DNA of 64,000 nucleotides from NCBI GenBank assembly GCA_913777615.1, contig CAJYTK010000021.1, forward strand, positions 173,037-237,036, given 5' to 3'. Shown piece after piece: positions 19,001 to 27,732 of the stretch. Position 1 is the first letter of the stretch, and every line of letters begins with the position of its first letter. The notes under the pieces were generated by a model. The model had not been told where the DNA came from and made no database searches. It saw only the letters and a program-made list of their open reading frames with translations. The stretch comes from an uncultured Agrobacterium sp. Its GTDB lineage: Bacteria; Pseudomonadota; Alphaproteobacteria; Rhizobiales; Rhizobiaceae. The position numbers and the translations under genes were made by a program.

Positions 19001-19260
19001 TCCGAAGTCGCCTGGCTGGACATGTACAGCATGTCCTCGACGCCGTTGATCTGCTCCTCTAATGGCGTTGCCACAGTCTCTGCAATGACCTTTGGGTTCG
19101 CACCCGGATAAGTGGCGCGGACGACGATGGATGGTGGTACGACTTCCGGATATTCAGAAATCGGCAGCGCGCGCATGCCAATGAGGCCGGCGATAACGAT
19201 GAGGACCGATAGGACCCCAGCAAAGACTGGACGGTCGACAAAAAATCTGGAGATGTTCAT
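16069..19260 (-). CDS. RND multidrug efflux pump inner-membrane subunit (HAE1/AcrB type)
   Basis: A 1063-residue resistance-nodulation-division transporter. The N terminus MNISRFFVDRPVFAGVLSVLI is typical of the HAE1 group. The proton-relay aspartate pair is present in TM4 (AIGIVVDDAIVVVENVERN), and the TM10 lysine in GLSAKNAILIVEFA. Two large periplasmic loops follow TM1 and TM7. It exports drugs or plant-derived compounds in exchange for protons, together with the adaptor encoded upstream. No TolC-like outer-membrane factor is encoded nearby, so it must use one from elsewhere. GGAGAGGG precedes ATG 19260. The substrate is unknown; Agrobacterium and Brucella have several homologous pumps, so no specific name is given. 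Confidence 0.95.
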   Translation of the reverse strand: MNISRFFVDRPVFAGVLSVLIVIAGLIGMRALPISEYPEVVPPSIVVRATYPGANPKVIAETVATPLEEQINGVEDMLYMSSQATSDGVMTLTVTFKLGTDPDKAQQLVQNRVSQAEPRLPAEVRSLGVSTVKSSPDLMMVVHLVSPGNRYDLTYLRNYAVLNIKDRLARIEGVGQVQIFGAGDYSMRVWIDPQRAAEHDLAASDISNAIREQNVQAAAGTIGASPSPNGVDLQLNVNAQGRLSTPEEFGNIIVKSGTNGEITRLRDVARVELGAADYALRSLLDGESAVAIPVFQAPGSNAITISDQVASTMQDLQKAMPDGVKYEIVYDTTQFVRASIDKVIDTLLEAIALVVIVVILFLQTWRASIIPLIAVPVSIIGTFAVMYVFGFSINALSLFGLVLAIGIVVDDAIVVVENVERNIENGLSPRDATYRAMREVSGPIIAIALVLVAVFVPLAFISGLSGQFYRQFALTIAISTVISAINSLTLSPALAALLLKDHHAPKDWLTRGMDKLFGGFFRGFNRAFGAASNGYGKSVGGLLNRKSIVMVVYLALAGATYGMFSAVPGGFVPAQDKQYLIGFAQLPDAASLDRTEDVIKRMSDIAMHQPGVEHAIAFPGLSINGFTNSSNAGVVFVALSPFEQRKTADLSGGAIAMALNQKFGAIQDAFIAMFPPPPVNGLGTTGGFKMQIEDRAGFGYQTLDEVTKAFLGKAYQAPELAGLFSSFQINVPQLYADLDRAKAEQLGVSVTDVFETLQIYLGSLYVNDFNAFGRTYSVRLQADAQFRSQPEDIGHLKVRSSNGQMIPLSALLKVDATTGPERTTRYNGFLSADINGGPAPGFSSGEAQAAIERIASETLPSGISFEWTDLTYQQILAGSSGFLVFPLALLLVYLVLAAQYESLTLPLAIIMIVPMGVLAAMTGVWLTGGDNNIFTQIGLIVLVGLSAKNAILIVEFARELEFEGRSPVASAIEASRLRLRPILMTSLAFIMGVVPLVISTGAGAEMRAAMGVAVFSGMIGVTFFGIFMTPVFYVLVRRLSGNRPLVQHKEEPANTDYKMSEAV

Positions 19261-19382
19261 GGGTTTGCCCTCTCCTGGTGAAAATTGGATGCAAAAGATC
19301 TTTCCGGTGACGTTTCGCCACCAGTCGAAGGTCTTTCTGTTGTTACTGGCTCTAGGCGGACCGGGACGATCCGCCGGATCGA

Positions 19383-20573
19383 CTATTGCGCGACGGCGAC
19401 CTTGTCTTCGGCCTGCGGAGCGACGATGGCACCGGGCCGTATGCGCTGCAGACCGTTGACGACGATCCGGTCACCTGCGGTAAGACCGCTCTCAACGACC
19501 CGCATTCCCTCTTCCGAGGGACCAGGCTTGATCTGCCGGTAGCCCACCTTGTTTTGGCTATCGACGACGAACACGAACTTCTTGTCCTGATCGGTGCCAA
19601 TGGCGCGGTCTGTGATGACGATACGTCTCTCCGATTTCGGCTCGCCGAGGCGAACACGTACAAACTGGCCAGGGATGAGGTGCCCGTCAGTATTGGCGAA
19701 GACCGCACGCACTCCGATCGTTCCGCTGGCGCCATCGACCTGGTTGTCGATCAGGTGGAGCGTGCCTTTGATCGGCGTACCCTCATCGGCAAGCGTTCCA
19801 ACCTCTACCGGGATCTGCTCAAGCGGCTGGACTGGGCCGTGCGATGTCGGAAGTTGCGACAAGGCTTTGGAAACGACCTCTTCGCTTGCATTGAAGCTCG
19901 CATAGATAGGATCTACCGACACGAGCGTGGTAAGCGCGGGAGAGGCAGACCCGGCGGCAACCAGATTACCCACAGTGATATCAAGCTTGCCAACGCGCCC
20001 CGAAATCGGTGCGCGAAGTTGCGTGTAGCTCAGATCGAGCTGCGCGGTGGTCAGGGTTGCGCGGGCTGCCCGCAGTTGTGCTTCTGCTTCTGCAACATTG
20101 CTCTGACGCTGGTCGAAGTCGCTTTGCGAAATGGTGCGATTGTCAGATAGGCGTTGGCCACGCTCAAGTTCGGTTTTGGCGAGATCAACTTTTGCTTCCG
20201 CTGAGGCAACTTGTGCTTCTGCTCCCGCGACTGCTGCCTGATATGGTGCCGGATCGATCGTGAAGAGCAGGTCGCCCGTCTTTACCAGCGCGCCCTCCCG
20301 GAAGTGGACCGCTTGAATCTGGCCCGCAACACGGGAGCGGATTTGAACTCGCTCGACAGCTTCCAGCCGACCGGAAAACTGCTCCCAGTGGGTGATGTCG
20401 CGGTCTTCCACCACCGCAACAGTGACAGGGATTGCAGGCGCGGGCGCCTCTGGTGCTGCGGCCACCGCGCCGGTGCTCACAGGAAGATCGAATAGCAATG
20501 CCGCTGCTGCAACAGACATAGCAAGGCCGATGCCGGCACCCGTAAGGGCGCGGCGCTTGTTCTTGACCGTCAT
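19383..20573 (-). CDS. RND efflux periplasmic adaptor (membrane fusion protein, AcrA type)
   Basis: A 396-residue membrane fusion protein. A hydrophobic N-terminal anchor or signal (about 10-35) is followed by the lipoyl half-motif VQIRSRVAGQIQAVHFREGALVKTGDLLFTID, a coiled-coil hairpin (about 105-170, rich in Ala/Glu/Gln), the second lipoyl half LRAPISGRVGKLDITVGNLV, and the beta-barrel and membrane-proximal domains. It links the RND pump to an outer-membrane channel. AAGGAG precedes ATG 20573. It lies 50 bases after the hydrolase gene and 122 bases before the pump, in one apparent operon. Confidence 0.94.
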   Translation of the reverse strand: MTVKNKRRALTGAGIGLAMSVAAAALLFDLPVSTGAVAAAPEAPAPAIPVTVAVVEDRDITHWEQFSGRLEAVERVQIRSRVAGQIQAVHFREGALVKTGDLLFTIDPAPYQAAVAGAEAQVASAEAKVDLAKTELERGQRLSDNRTISQSDFDQRQSNVAEAEAQLRAARATLTTAQLDLSYTQLRAPISGRVGKLDITVGNLVAAGSASPALTTLVSVDPIYASFNASEEVVSKALSQLPTSHGPVQPLEQIPVEVGTLADEGTPIKGTLHLIDNQVDGASGTIGVRAVFANTDGHLIPGQFVRVRLGEPKSERRIVITDRAIGTDQDKKFVFVVDSQNKVGYRQIKPGPSEEGMRVVESGLTAGDRIVVNGLQRIRPGAIVAPQAEDKVAVAQ

Positions 20574-20623
20574 GGGATACTCCTTGGCTTCATAAGGAAG
20601 CCGATCAGTGATTGTCTTTAATG

Positions 20624-21421
20624 CTAATGCTTGAGGTCTTGAACAAACCCCGAAAATTCATCGCAAACCGCCGAAAGCCATTTGCCACCTTCACATCGAT
20701 AAAGCCCCGTCCAGCCGGAACCGGAGGGGAAAACATGCAGCCTGACAACTATTCCTGCATCGCGCAGCCGACTGGCATAATTGATAGTCTCGTCACGCAA
20801 AGGATCATCTTCTGCGGTAAAAATCATGGCTGGAGCCACACGGTCCAGCCTCGTACACAGACATGGTGCCGCGTAGGGATGCGCCGCCCCACAGGCCTTG
20901 GCCAAATATCGGCTCCAGCCTTCTGCCCAGCGTTGCCGCATGCCGATCCTGTCTGCATCTCTCATCGATATCGATGCCATAAGCGGATCGATCATCGGCG
21001 ACAGAAGGATTTGCCCAGCGAGTTTTCCCGGCATACGATCCCGCGCCTTTAACGCCAACCCTGCAGCAACATTGCCACCTGCTTCTTCGCCCGCAACGAA
21101 CAGCAGAGATTTGGCGCTGCCATACTGCTTTCGGCTGTTGCTTAAGCAATCAAGCGCTACAAAAGCACGATCGATCACCGCTGGGAACTCATTGGACGAG
21201 CCAGTGCTATAGTCCGCCTCGATAACGACGGCACCGCTACTGGCCAGCGCCTTTGCAACAGGCAGTTCCGCTGGCTCGGCCTTATCTTCAAGGAAAGAGC
21301 CGCCCCTTAGATAAAGGACCAACGGAGGCGTACGAGCTTTCCCCTCAGCACTGTACACGCGCACGGAGACAGGCGGGCTCGCTGTGCAGCTTATCTCGAT
21401 CGTGTGCCACCGGCTGTCCAT
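20624..21421 (-). CDS. Alpha/beta hydrolase-fold protein lacking catalytic residues (putative pseudoenzyme)
   Basis: A 265-residue protein recognisable as an alpha/beta-hydrolase 3 (HSL/esterase) fold: LVLYLRGGSF, AVVIEADYSTG, LFVAGEEAGGNVAAGLALKARD and FTAEDDPLRDET. The active site is altered. The oxyanion HGGG is RGGS (residues 39-42). The nucleophile elbow GDSAG is GEEAG, so Glu113 stands where Ser is expected. The C-terminal HGF histidine region reads FPSGSGWTGLY, with no His. Only the acid (Asp205/206) remains. The reading frame is intact, so this is not a random pseudogene. It is the first gene of the efflux operon and is divergent from the LysR regulator. It may be a ligand-binding or regulatory protein, which is inference. 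Confidence 0.8.
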   Translation of the reverse strand: MDSRWHTIEISCTASPPVSVRVYSAEGKARTPPLVLYLRGGSFLEDKAEPAELPVAKALASSGAVVIEADYSTGSSNEFPAVIDRAFVALDCLSNSRKQYGSAKSLLFVAGEEAGGNVAAGLALKARDRMPGKLAGQILLSPMIDPLMASISMRDADRIGMRQRWAEGWSRYLAKACGAAHPYAAPCLCTRLDRVAPAMIFTAEDDPLRDETINYASRLRDAGIVVRLHVFPSGSGWTGLYRCEGGKWLSAVCDEFSGFVQDLKH

Positions 21422-21555
21422 CTTTCATCCCTCAGAGGAGATCGCTTCCTCTCTTGTAGTGATTTCAAATATTGATATATTGTTCGGCGTAAGTCGCGCA
21501 AGCGCGCAAAATCGAAAACACTATTCCAAATTCGTGGATAATCTGTGGGGATGAC

Positions 21556-22467
21556 ATGGATCAGTTGGCGGCGATGCGCGTATTTGCGAGGGTGGTGGAG
21601 ACGGGAAACTTCACCAAGGCAGCCAATGCTCTCAATATTCCGAAGACCACCGTGACGAATATGGTCCAAGGGCTTGAAGCACATCTGCGCACTACCTTGC
21701 TGAACCGCACGACGCGGCGCGTGATGGTGACGACTGACGGCGCTCTCTACTATGAGAGAGCCACTCAGATATTGGCGGAGATCGACGAACTGGATGGCAG
21801 TGTCTCAAACGCCAACGTACAACCTTCGGGTCGCCTGCGTGTTGAAATGTCTGGAATGTTTGCAGATGAGATCATTATTCCCAACCTGTGTGATTTCCAT
21901 CAGCGCTTCCCGCAAATCAGGCTCGATATCGGGGTCGGAGACCGCTTGGTGGACTACATAGCAGAAAATGTTGATTGTGCCTTGCGCGTGGGAACACTGC
22001 GCGATCAGTCGCTTATTGCCAGGAAGGTTTCCGAACTCAGTTTCCTCACGGTCGCTTCGCCTGCTTACATCGAACGCTTCGGCATGCCCCAGGCGCCAGA
22101 AGATCTTGAGGTCGACCATCACTGTGTCGGATATCTGAATGCCAATGCGGGCCAAGTCATGAGCATGGCCTTCGACAATGGTATCCGTTCAGTCGAAATA
22201 AATCCGCGCTACATTGTCTCGGCGAATGATGCGCGCACTTATCAGCATGCCGTTTTTGCCGGAATGGGAATCGGGCAATTGGTGCCATTCGCGATCCGAG
22301 AGGAAATGAGGCAGGGGCAGTTGGTTCGCGTGTTGCCGGAATGGAAAAGCGAAGCCATGCCGATCTACATCGTCTATCCACAGACGCGCCACGTCACGAA
22401 CAAGGTTCGCGTATTCGTGGACTGGGTGGCAAAGCTCCTGAACAAAAACGCACTGGGAAGTTTGTGA
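21556..22467 (+). CDS. LysR family transcriptional regulator
   Basis: A 303-residue LysR-type regulator. The HTH covers about residues 1-60 (MDQLAAMRVFARVVETGNFTKAANALNIPKTTVTNMVQGLE) and the effector-binding domain about 88-295. It belongs to the CrgA/DntR-like group common in proteobacteria. It is divergent from the hydrolase-adaptor-pump operon, with 134 bases between, so it most likely controls efflux expression in response to a small molecule. The intergenic region is AT-rich, and no unambiguous T-N11-A site could be singled out. Confidence 0.93.
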   Translation: MDQLAAMRVFARVVETGNFTKAANALNIPKTTVTNMVQGLEAHLRTTLLNRTTRRVMVTTDGALYYERATQILAEIDELDGSVSNANVQPSGRLRVEMSGMFADEIIIPNLCDFHQRFPQIRLDIGVGDRLVDYIAENVDCALRVGTLRDQSLIARKVSELSFLTVASPAYIERFGMPQAPEDLEVDHHCVGYLNANAGQVMSMAFDNGIRSVEINPRYIVSANDARTYQHAVFAGMGIGQLVPFAIREEMRQGQLVRVLPEWKSEAMPIYIVYPQTRHVTNKVRVFVDWVAKLLNKNALGSL

Positions 22468-22682
22468 GCGGTATCACTACGATCACTATCGATTGCCTGG
22501 CAGGCGCTTGAAGCTAAAAAATCGCAGTTCTTCGATCATAGCGCGGTGTCTGGTGTGGATACTCCAGTTCTGCGCCCGAGATATAAAGCGGCTTGGGAGG
22601 AGAGTGATCGCCTTTTCGTTTCTGCTGGAGCATCCTTTGTGCGTTTTAAGAGATGCACAAACGGTGCTCCATCTTCTTTAAA

Positions 22683-25600
22683 CTACGCAACGTGCTTTCT
22701 GGAAAGTCGTGTTCGATTTTCGGGCCGTTGGCGTAGAGCTTTTCCCGCTTGCGAGAGAAAATCTTCGAAATACTTCAATCGTTCATCACTATTGTGACTA
22801 GCAATCTCGAAGATAATTCGGTCATCGGTGCGGCGACCGGCGAACTCTTTCACCAAAAGCGCGATGGCCTTGGCTGGCGCTTTTGCAGTGACGCTCAAGG
22901 CCAGTGCCTTCGGACCAGCTTCAAGCCTCGAGAAGCCCAGCCGTGCTGCGGTAAGCTGAAGCCGAGTCGTGCGTAGTAGAAGCAGGACCTGTGGCGGTGG
23001 TTCACCGAAGCGATCTTCGAACTCTGCTTCAAGATCGTCTACTGCGCTCAGATCAGACGCTCGAGAAAGCTTTGCATAAAGATTAAGCCTCGTCGCCGGA
23101 TCCGCCACATATGCTTCCGGTATTGTTCCTGACGCGTCGAGTTGTAGAACCGTTCGTTGAAGAAAAGGGGGAGGGCGCTTGGTGAGGTCTGCGACCGCAG
23201 CGGCCAAGAGCTTCTGATAAAATCCGACACCGAGCACCCTCATATGACCGGCCTGATCATCGCCGGCCATGTCGCCGCCGCCACGCAGATCAAGATCGCG
23301 CAGGCTGATCGCCAAGCCGGACCCAAGCCGGTCACCTTCAATAAGGGCGGTAAGTCTGGAGGACGTATCGTCGTCCAACTCCGCATGCTCATCCGTCAAA
23401 AGAGTGACGTGGCCTTGCGCACCTGAACGACCAACGCGGCCACGCAGTTGATGGAGTTGTGCAAGTCCGAAACGCTCCGGGTTAAATATGAACATCGTGT
23501 TGGCTCGTGGTATATCGAGCCCGTTTTCAATAATATTCGTCGCGAGTAGTATGTCCCCGTCACCTGCTGCAAAGCTGACAACGGTCTCATCTATTAGCGC
23601 TGCAGGCATCTTTCCGTGTGCTACTTTGACCGACAGCTCCGGAACAGTGGTCTCAAGCAGTCGTTGGATCGCATCTATGTCCTCGATCCGAGGCACGACG
23701 ACAAAACTTTGCCCGCCGCGGCGGTGTTCCCTCATCAGTCCCGCTCTAATTGAGGCATTATCGACCGCAGTGATAGAGGTTCGCACTGCTCGCCTTTTCG
23801 ATGGCGCTGTTGTGAGAAGGCTGACCTCCTGAACGCCGACCATTGCCGACTGGAGAGTGCGCGGAATTGGTGTTGCCGACATCATCAGGGTGTGAAGCGA
23901 AGGCGCGAGCTTCGTCATGGCTCTCTTTTCCCTCAGGCCGAAACGATGCTCTTCGTCCACAATCAGCAAACCAAGCTTGGCAAATCGTACATCCTTCGCA
24001 AAGATCGCCTGTGTCGCCACGATCACGCCCAGCTTCCCTTCCGCCAGAGCCGCTTTCGTTTGCTTGGCTTCAGCAGGCTTAAGAAGGCGAGACAGCATGC
24101 CGACCGAAATGCCTGTACCCCTAAAGCGTTGCTCGAACGTGTGAAAATGCTGGCGTGCCAGCACGGTGGTGGGAGCGATAACGACAACCTGCGCGCCGCA
24201 GAGAGCCACAGCGGCTGCTGCTCGTAAAGCCACCTCTGTTTTTCCGAAGCCGACGTCTCCGCAAACAAGACGGTTCGTGACGCGTCCTGACCCGAAATCA
24301 GAAAGGACGTCACGGATTGCGCTGGCTTGATCGCCGGTTTCGACAAAGCGGAAGCGACGGGTGAAGGCCGTGAATTGCGCACGTGGAGGGACGAACTTTT
24401 CCGCTTCTAATTCCCGCCTCTCTTTTGCAACCTTGGAGAGATGGCGCGCAGTGGAAGCGATATCCTCGGCGATCTTCTGGCGTCTTTTGCTCCAAGCCTC
24501 GGTATGAAGGCGATCGAGAGACACCGCGTCGGGCTCGGAACCGTAACGCCAGAGCTTGTCGAACTCCTGCATGGGCACGAGGATTGAATCACCATCGCGA
24601 TACTCCAGTCGAGCGGCGTCGCGTGGTACATCCTCGACGATGATGGTCTCTAGCTCCTTAAGGACCCCAATACCGTGGTCTTCATGAACGACAACGTCGC
24701 CGATCCGAAGCTCGGGCTCCGATAGCAACTCGTTGGGATTTTCGGCAGGCGATCCGCTGGGCGCTGCAATGACGACGATGTTAAGCGATTGATCGCAAAA
24801 TCCCTCTTGTAGCGAACAGCTGCTTTTGAGCAGGCTACCCGGCTTGGCTCCCAACAAATCGCTCCACTGAACGAAAGAATCGGTCTTGAATTTTGCGGCA
24901 TTCCCCAATCGCCGATAAAAAGCTTCTGCGCTCTTTCCTTCACCAGCAACCAGAACTTTCTTCTCCTGCTGCAATGCCTCCCGTGCAAATTTTGTAGCCA
25001 ACCTTCCATAGTTAGCCTCATACGTCCGTACCGGCAGGCCGCTGCCCCCTTCGAGGTCCAAGGTCTGTGTTTTGAAACGGTCTACCTCCTGATCCCATTC
25101 TTCGCGACTGAGGTAGAGCGAGCGCCGCGGCGAGGTGTTAGTTTCGTCGAGGTCTGCACTGCCCTGATAAGCGTCTGCAATTATCTCCAAACACCGTTCG
25201 ATCCTCGTATGCATGTCTTGGCCCAGGATCAGGTCTGCGTCGCCAATGAGATCGAACACACTTGCCATGACATCGTAGTGGCTCAGCAGCAAATGCTCGA
25301 TGTTGCGAGCCGACAGGCCAGTATCTTCGCAATTCTCGGTGGCCCAAACAACTTCCGATGCAGGGCCGATCGACACGTTTTCCAAAGAACTTTCTGTCCG
25401 TTGAGATATGCGGTCAAAGCCGTGCAGCTCCAACACTTCGTTATTCTCGCCAAGCACAATTCGCAGTGGACCAGGGGCGCCAGCAGGATAAACATCGATT
25501 ACGTCCTCATGAAGAGCGAATTCTCCGGGATCGTCCGCAACGCCTTCTTCGGAATATCCATGACGCACGGCAAAATCGACGAATGCGTCGCGATCCAACG

Positions 25601-26045
25601 TCTTTCCAACTGCCAGCTCAAAGTGCGCGTGCGCGATCACGTGTAATGGCGGAACACGTTGAAGCAATGCCTCCAAAGATGTCAGAAGCAATCGTTGGGC
25701 GGATGTCTCATTGGTCCAGAGCCTCAACGCGTCCATTCGTCGTCCCATGGAATGTCGCGAGGGCGGCGCACGATCATACGGCGGGCAGTCCCAAGGCGGG
25801 AGAACGACGTGATCTATCGCCGGAAAAAGCGCGCTAATCGTCTGCGCGATGCCGTCTGCCTCTTCCTCATTCCTTGCAATATAACATATCGGCTTGTCCG
25901 ATCTGCCGAGCCATTCTGCAAGCCTGGTCGCTATGAAAGCGGGCGGTGCCTTCAAAACTCTGCCTGCTTCAAGCTCTATTGTGGGCGCAGCGGCCCTTTT
26001 TTCCCGGCGTTTCGTCGCGCTCACGTCCATCGGCATTTCTTTCAT
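22683..26045 (-). CDS. Mfd-like helicase (transcription-repair coupling factor paralogue)
   Basis: About 1120 residues with the full Mfd layout. The N-terminal UvrB-homologous module includes VLPPWDCPPYDRAPPSRHSMGR. A CarD-like RNA polymerase interaction domain follows (GDVVVHEDHGIGVLKELETI). The superfamily 2 helicase has Walker A CGDVGFGKTEVA, DEEH box, MSATPIPRTL and QLHQLRGRVGRSG, and a TRCF-type domain closes the C terminus. Mfd displaces stalled RNA polymerase and recruits UvrA. Canonical Mfd is chromosomal and about 1160-1170 residues; this copy amid accessory transport genes, with a divergent N terminus, is probably a second paralogue rather than the housekeeping gene, though the rest of the genome is not visible. 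The start is uncertain among TTG 26072 and ATGs 26045, 26036 and 26030. Confidence 0.88.
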   Translation of the reverse strand: MKEMPMDVSATKRREKRAAAPTIELEAGRVLKAPPAFIATRLAEWLGRSDKPICYIARNEEEADGIAQTISALFPAIDHVVLPPWDCPPYDRAPPSRHSMGRRMDALRLWTNETSAQRLLLTSLEALLQRVPPLHVIAHAHFELAVGKTLDRDAFVDFAVRHGYSEEGVADDPGEFALHEDVIDVYPAGAPGPLRIVLGENNEVLELHGFDRISQRTESSLENVSIGPASEVVWATENCEDTGLSARNIEHLLLSHYDVMASVFDLIGDADLILGQDMHTRIERCLEIIADAYQGSADLDETNTSPRRSLYLSREEWDQEVDRFKTQTLDLEGGSGLPVRTYEANYGRLATKFAREALQQEKKVLVAGEGKSAEAFYRRLGNAAKFKTDSFVQWSDLLGAKPGSLLKSSCSLQEGFCDQSLNIVVIAAPSGSPAENPNELLSEPELRIGDVVVHEDHGIGVLKELETIIVEDVPRDAARLEYRDGDSILVPMQEFDKLWRYGSEPDAVSLDRLHTEAWSKRRQKIAEDIASTARHLSKVAKERRELEAEKFVPPRAQFTAFTRRFRFVETGDQASAIRDVLSDFGSGRVTNRLVCGDVGFGKTEVALRAAAAVALCGAQVVVIAPTTVLARQHFHTFEQRFRGTGISVGMLSRLLKPAEAKQTKAALAEGKLGVIVATQAIFAKDVRFAKLGLLIVDEEHRFGLREKRAMTKLAPSLHTLMMSATPIPRTLQSAMVGVQEVSLLTTAPSKRRAVRTSITAVDNASIRAGLMREHRRGGQSFVVVPRIEDIDAIQRLLETTVPELSVKVAHGKMPAALIDETVVSFAAGDGDILLATNIIENGLDIPRANTMFIFNPERFGLAQLHQLRGRVGRSGAQGHVTLLTDEHAELDDDTSSRLTALIEGDRLGSGLAISLRDLDLRGGGDMAGDDQAGHMRVLGVGFYQKLLAAAVADLTKRPPPFLQRTVLQLDASGTIPEAYVADPATRLNLYAKLSRASDLSAVDDLEAEFEDRFGEPPPQVLLLLRTTRLQLTAARLGFSRLEAGPKALALSVTAKAPAKAIALLVKEFAGRRTDDRIIFEIASHNSDERLKYFEDFLSQAGKALRQRPENRTRLSRKHVA

Positions 26046-26072
26046 TGGCAATTCGACCGTCAGCGCGAACAA

Positions 26073-26412
26073 AGTTCACCGCGACTTGTTCCGTTGCCAG
26101 TACAATACGTGCTTATAGGGCTCAGCCTTCCAGGCGCTTTAAGACAGGAAGCGCCTTGACGAGACGGATACTCTCTCTGCGGGCAGGTCCAACCTCAACA
26201 ACATGCCAGTAAAGTCATTCAGCTTAGTCTTGCCGACGCTAGCGAAGGCAAAAGCTGAGCGTATTGGTATCGAACTATAAAACTTGCACCATGATATGCG
26301 CCCAGCGTCAATCGGATACGATGTGTCGTTGATACTGCGGCTGCAGTAGCCTTGAATTCGCCGACATTTAAGGTCGTGTTAAGGAATACAGTCCTCTTCC
26401 GGAGAAAAATTT
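26073..26412. promoter_or_regulatory. Divergent intergenic region between the Mfd paralogue and the membrane-protein operon
   Basis: About 340 bases with no supportable coding frame. Being between two divergently transcribed units, it should hold both promoters. I could not identify a convincing operator, inverted repeat or RNA structure in it. Confidence 0.4.
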
Positions 26413-27732
26413 ATGGCGCTTGGCGCATCGCATCGCTTGCAGGAGAGCCTGGCGGCGGTCGAAACGATGACACGTTTTGCCCTTGCTGTTCTTGCTCTCG
26501 CTTCCGGCGTCTACACATATCTTGGTGTACGTAGTATTCTCGACGGCTCGCCAACAGCGATCTTTTTCGCGGCCATCATCTACTCCGCTTCAGTTTCTGT
26601 CGGAATCTACGCGTTTTGGACCTACATGGCGCGATTTTATCCGCACGTCACCAGCCGTTCCAGCCGCACCGCAATGCTGGCGGTGATGGCCGTTGGCTGC
26701 GTAATGATCCTGGCGATGTCGAGCTGGTTGAATGCTGCTGCGCTCGCAGGATCGGCAGCTCTCGAACAGCATCTGGCAGAGACGGTCGAGGATTACACGT
26801 CGGATCTGGAGCAGGCACACCAAAACGCGCTGGCTGCACAAAGCCTGCTGCCGGACATTCAACGCGCAAAGGAGCGTTTCGCCCAGCTGGCGTCCTCCGA
26901 GCAACAGTCTGGGGCGCTGACGGGCACGACAGGTTCCGGTAGCGTTGTCTCGCTGTTGTCGCAGATGTCTTCGCAACTAAACGAGTTGGAAAACGGCATT
27001 AATGCATCGCGTGAGCAGGTCACCAGCTTGTTCAACGAAGGACAGAAGCGCCTTGAGACCATGCGTGGTCTCGTCTCAGCACCCGGTATTGTCGAACCCC
27101 GGGCAGATAAGTTTTCGTCGGAAGCCGTGGCTCTAACCGGCGTAATCACCTCGCTCCAGCAAACCTCTATCGCTCCCTCGATCCGCCGCGCGGCAGATGA
27201 TCTGTCGCTCGGCTTCATAGCTCCAATCCCGGATGGTGGCGAACAGGATCTCATATCGCGCCAAGATCGGGTGATGGAAACGATCCGCACTTCCGTTGCA
27301 GCACAATCAAAGGTGCTGTCCGATGCCGCAGATGAAATTCTATCGCGTTCACCCGTGGCGGAGCGGAGGTTCGTGCCGCTTTCATCGGCGGAAGCCGTTC
27401 TGCGCTATGCGTCAGACTTCATTCCTGCATGGGCCGGTGCTATTTCCATCGATCTGTTGCCAGGGGTCATGGTTTTCATCCTTGCTGTCGTGAACGGCGC
27501 GATCCGCAGGCAAGAGGAAACGATGCCTCTTGCTGAGAGGATCACAGTGGCAGAGCTGATGCAGGCGCTCGCCATGCAAAAGGCGATCGCCGGAGAAGGC
27601 ATGTCAGCCAGAGAGGAGCAGGATATCGAAGACGCTCTCGCCAAGGCCGGAGATGACAAAGACGACGCCGAGGTCAATAACATCACGAGTCTCGGCCTTA
27701 ACAAAGCACCGCGCAAAGGCCCCACGGCATGA
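26413..27732 (+). CDS. Membrane protein with central coiled coil, function unknown
   Basis: A 439-residue protein I do not recognise. Three N-terminal membrane helices (about 22-43, 49-72, 86-108) are followed by a long soluble segment with heptad-like, Gln/Glu/Ala-rich helices (about 112-330), a fourth membrane helix (about 338-360, ISIDLLPGVMVFILAVVNGAI) and a charged cytoplasmic tail (EEQDIEDALAKAGDDKDDAEV). The soluble part probably faces the periplasm. A GGAG site precedes ATG 26413. Its stop overlaps the start of the ClpP-like gene (ATGA), so the two are produced together and may form one complex. It diverges from the Mfd paralogue. Confidence 0.85.
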   Translation: MALGASHRLQESLAAVETMTRFALAVLALASGVYTYLGVRSILDGSPTAIFFAAIIYSASVSVGIYAFWTYMARFYPHVTSRSSRTAMLAVMAVGCVMILAMSSWLNAAALAGSAALEQHLAETVEDYTSDLEQAHQNALAAQSLLPDIQRAKERFAQLASSEQQSGALTGTTGSGSVVSLLSQMSSQLNELENGINASREQVTSLFNEGQKRLETMRGLVSAPGIVEPRADKFSSEAVALTGVITSLQQTSIAPSIRRAADDLSLGFIAPIPDGGEQDLISRQDRVMETIRTSVAAQSKVLSDAADEILSRSPVAERRFVPLSSAEAVLRYASDFIPAWAGAISIDLLPGVMVFILAVVNGAIRRQEETMPLAERITVAELMQALAMQKAIAGEGMSAREEQDIEDALAKAGDDKDDAEVNNITSLGLNKAPRKGPTA

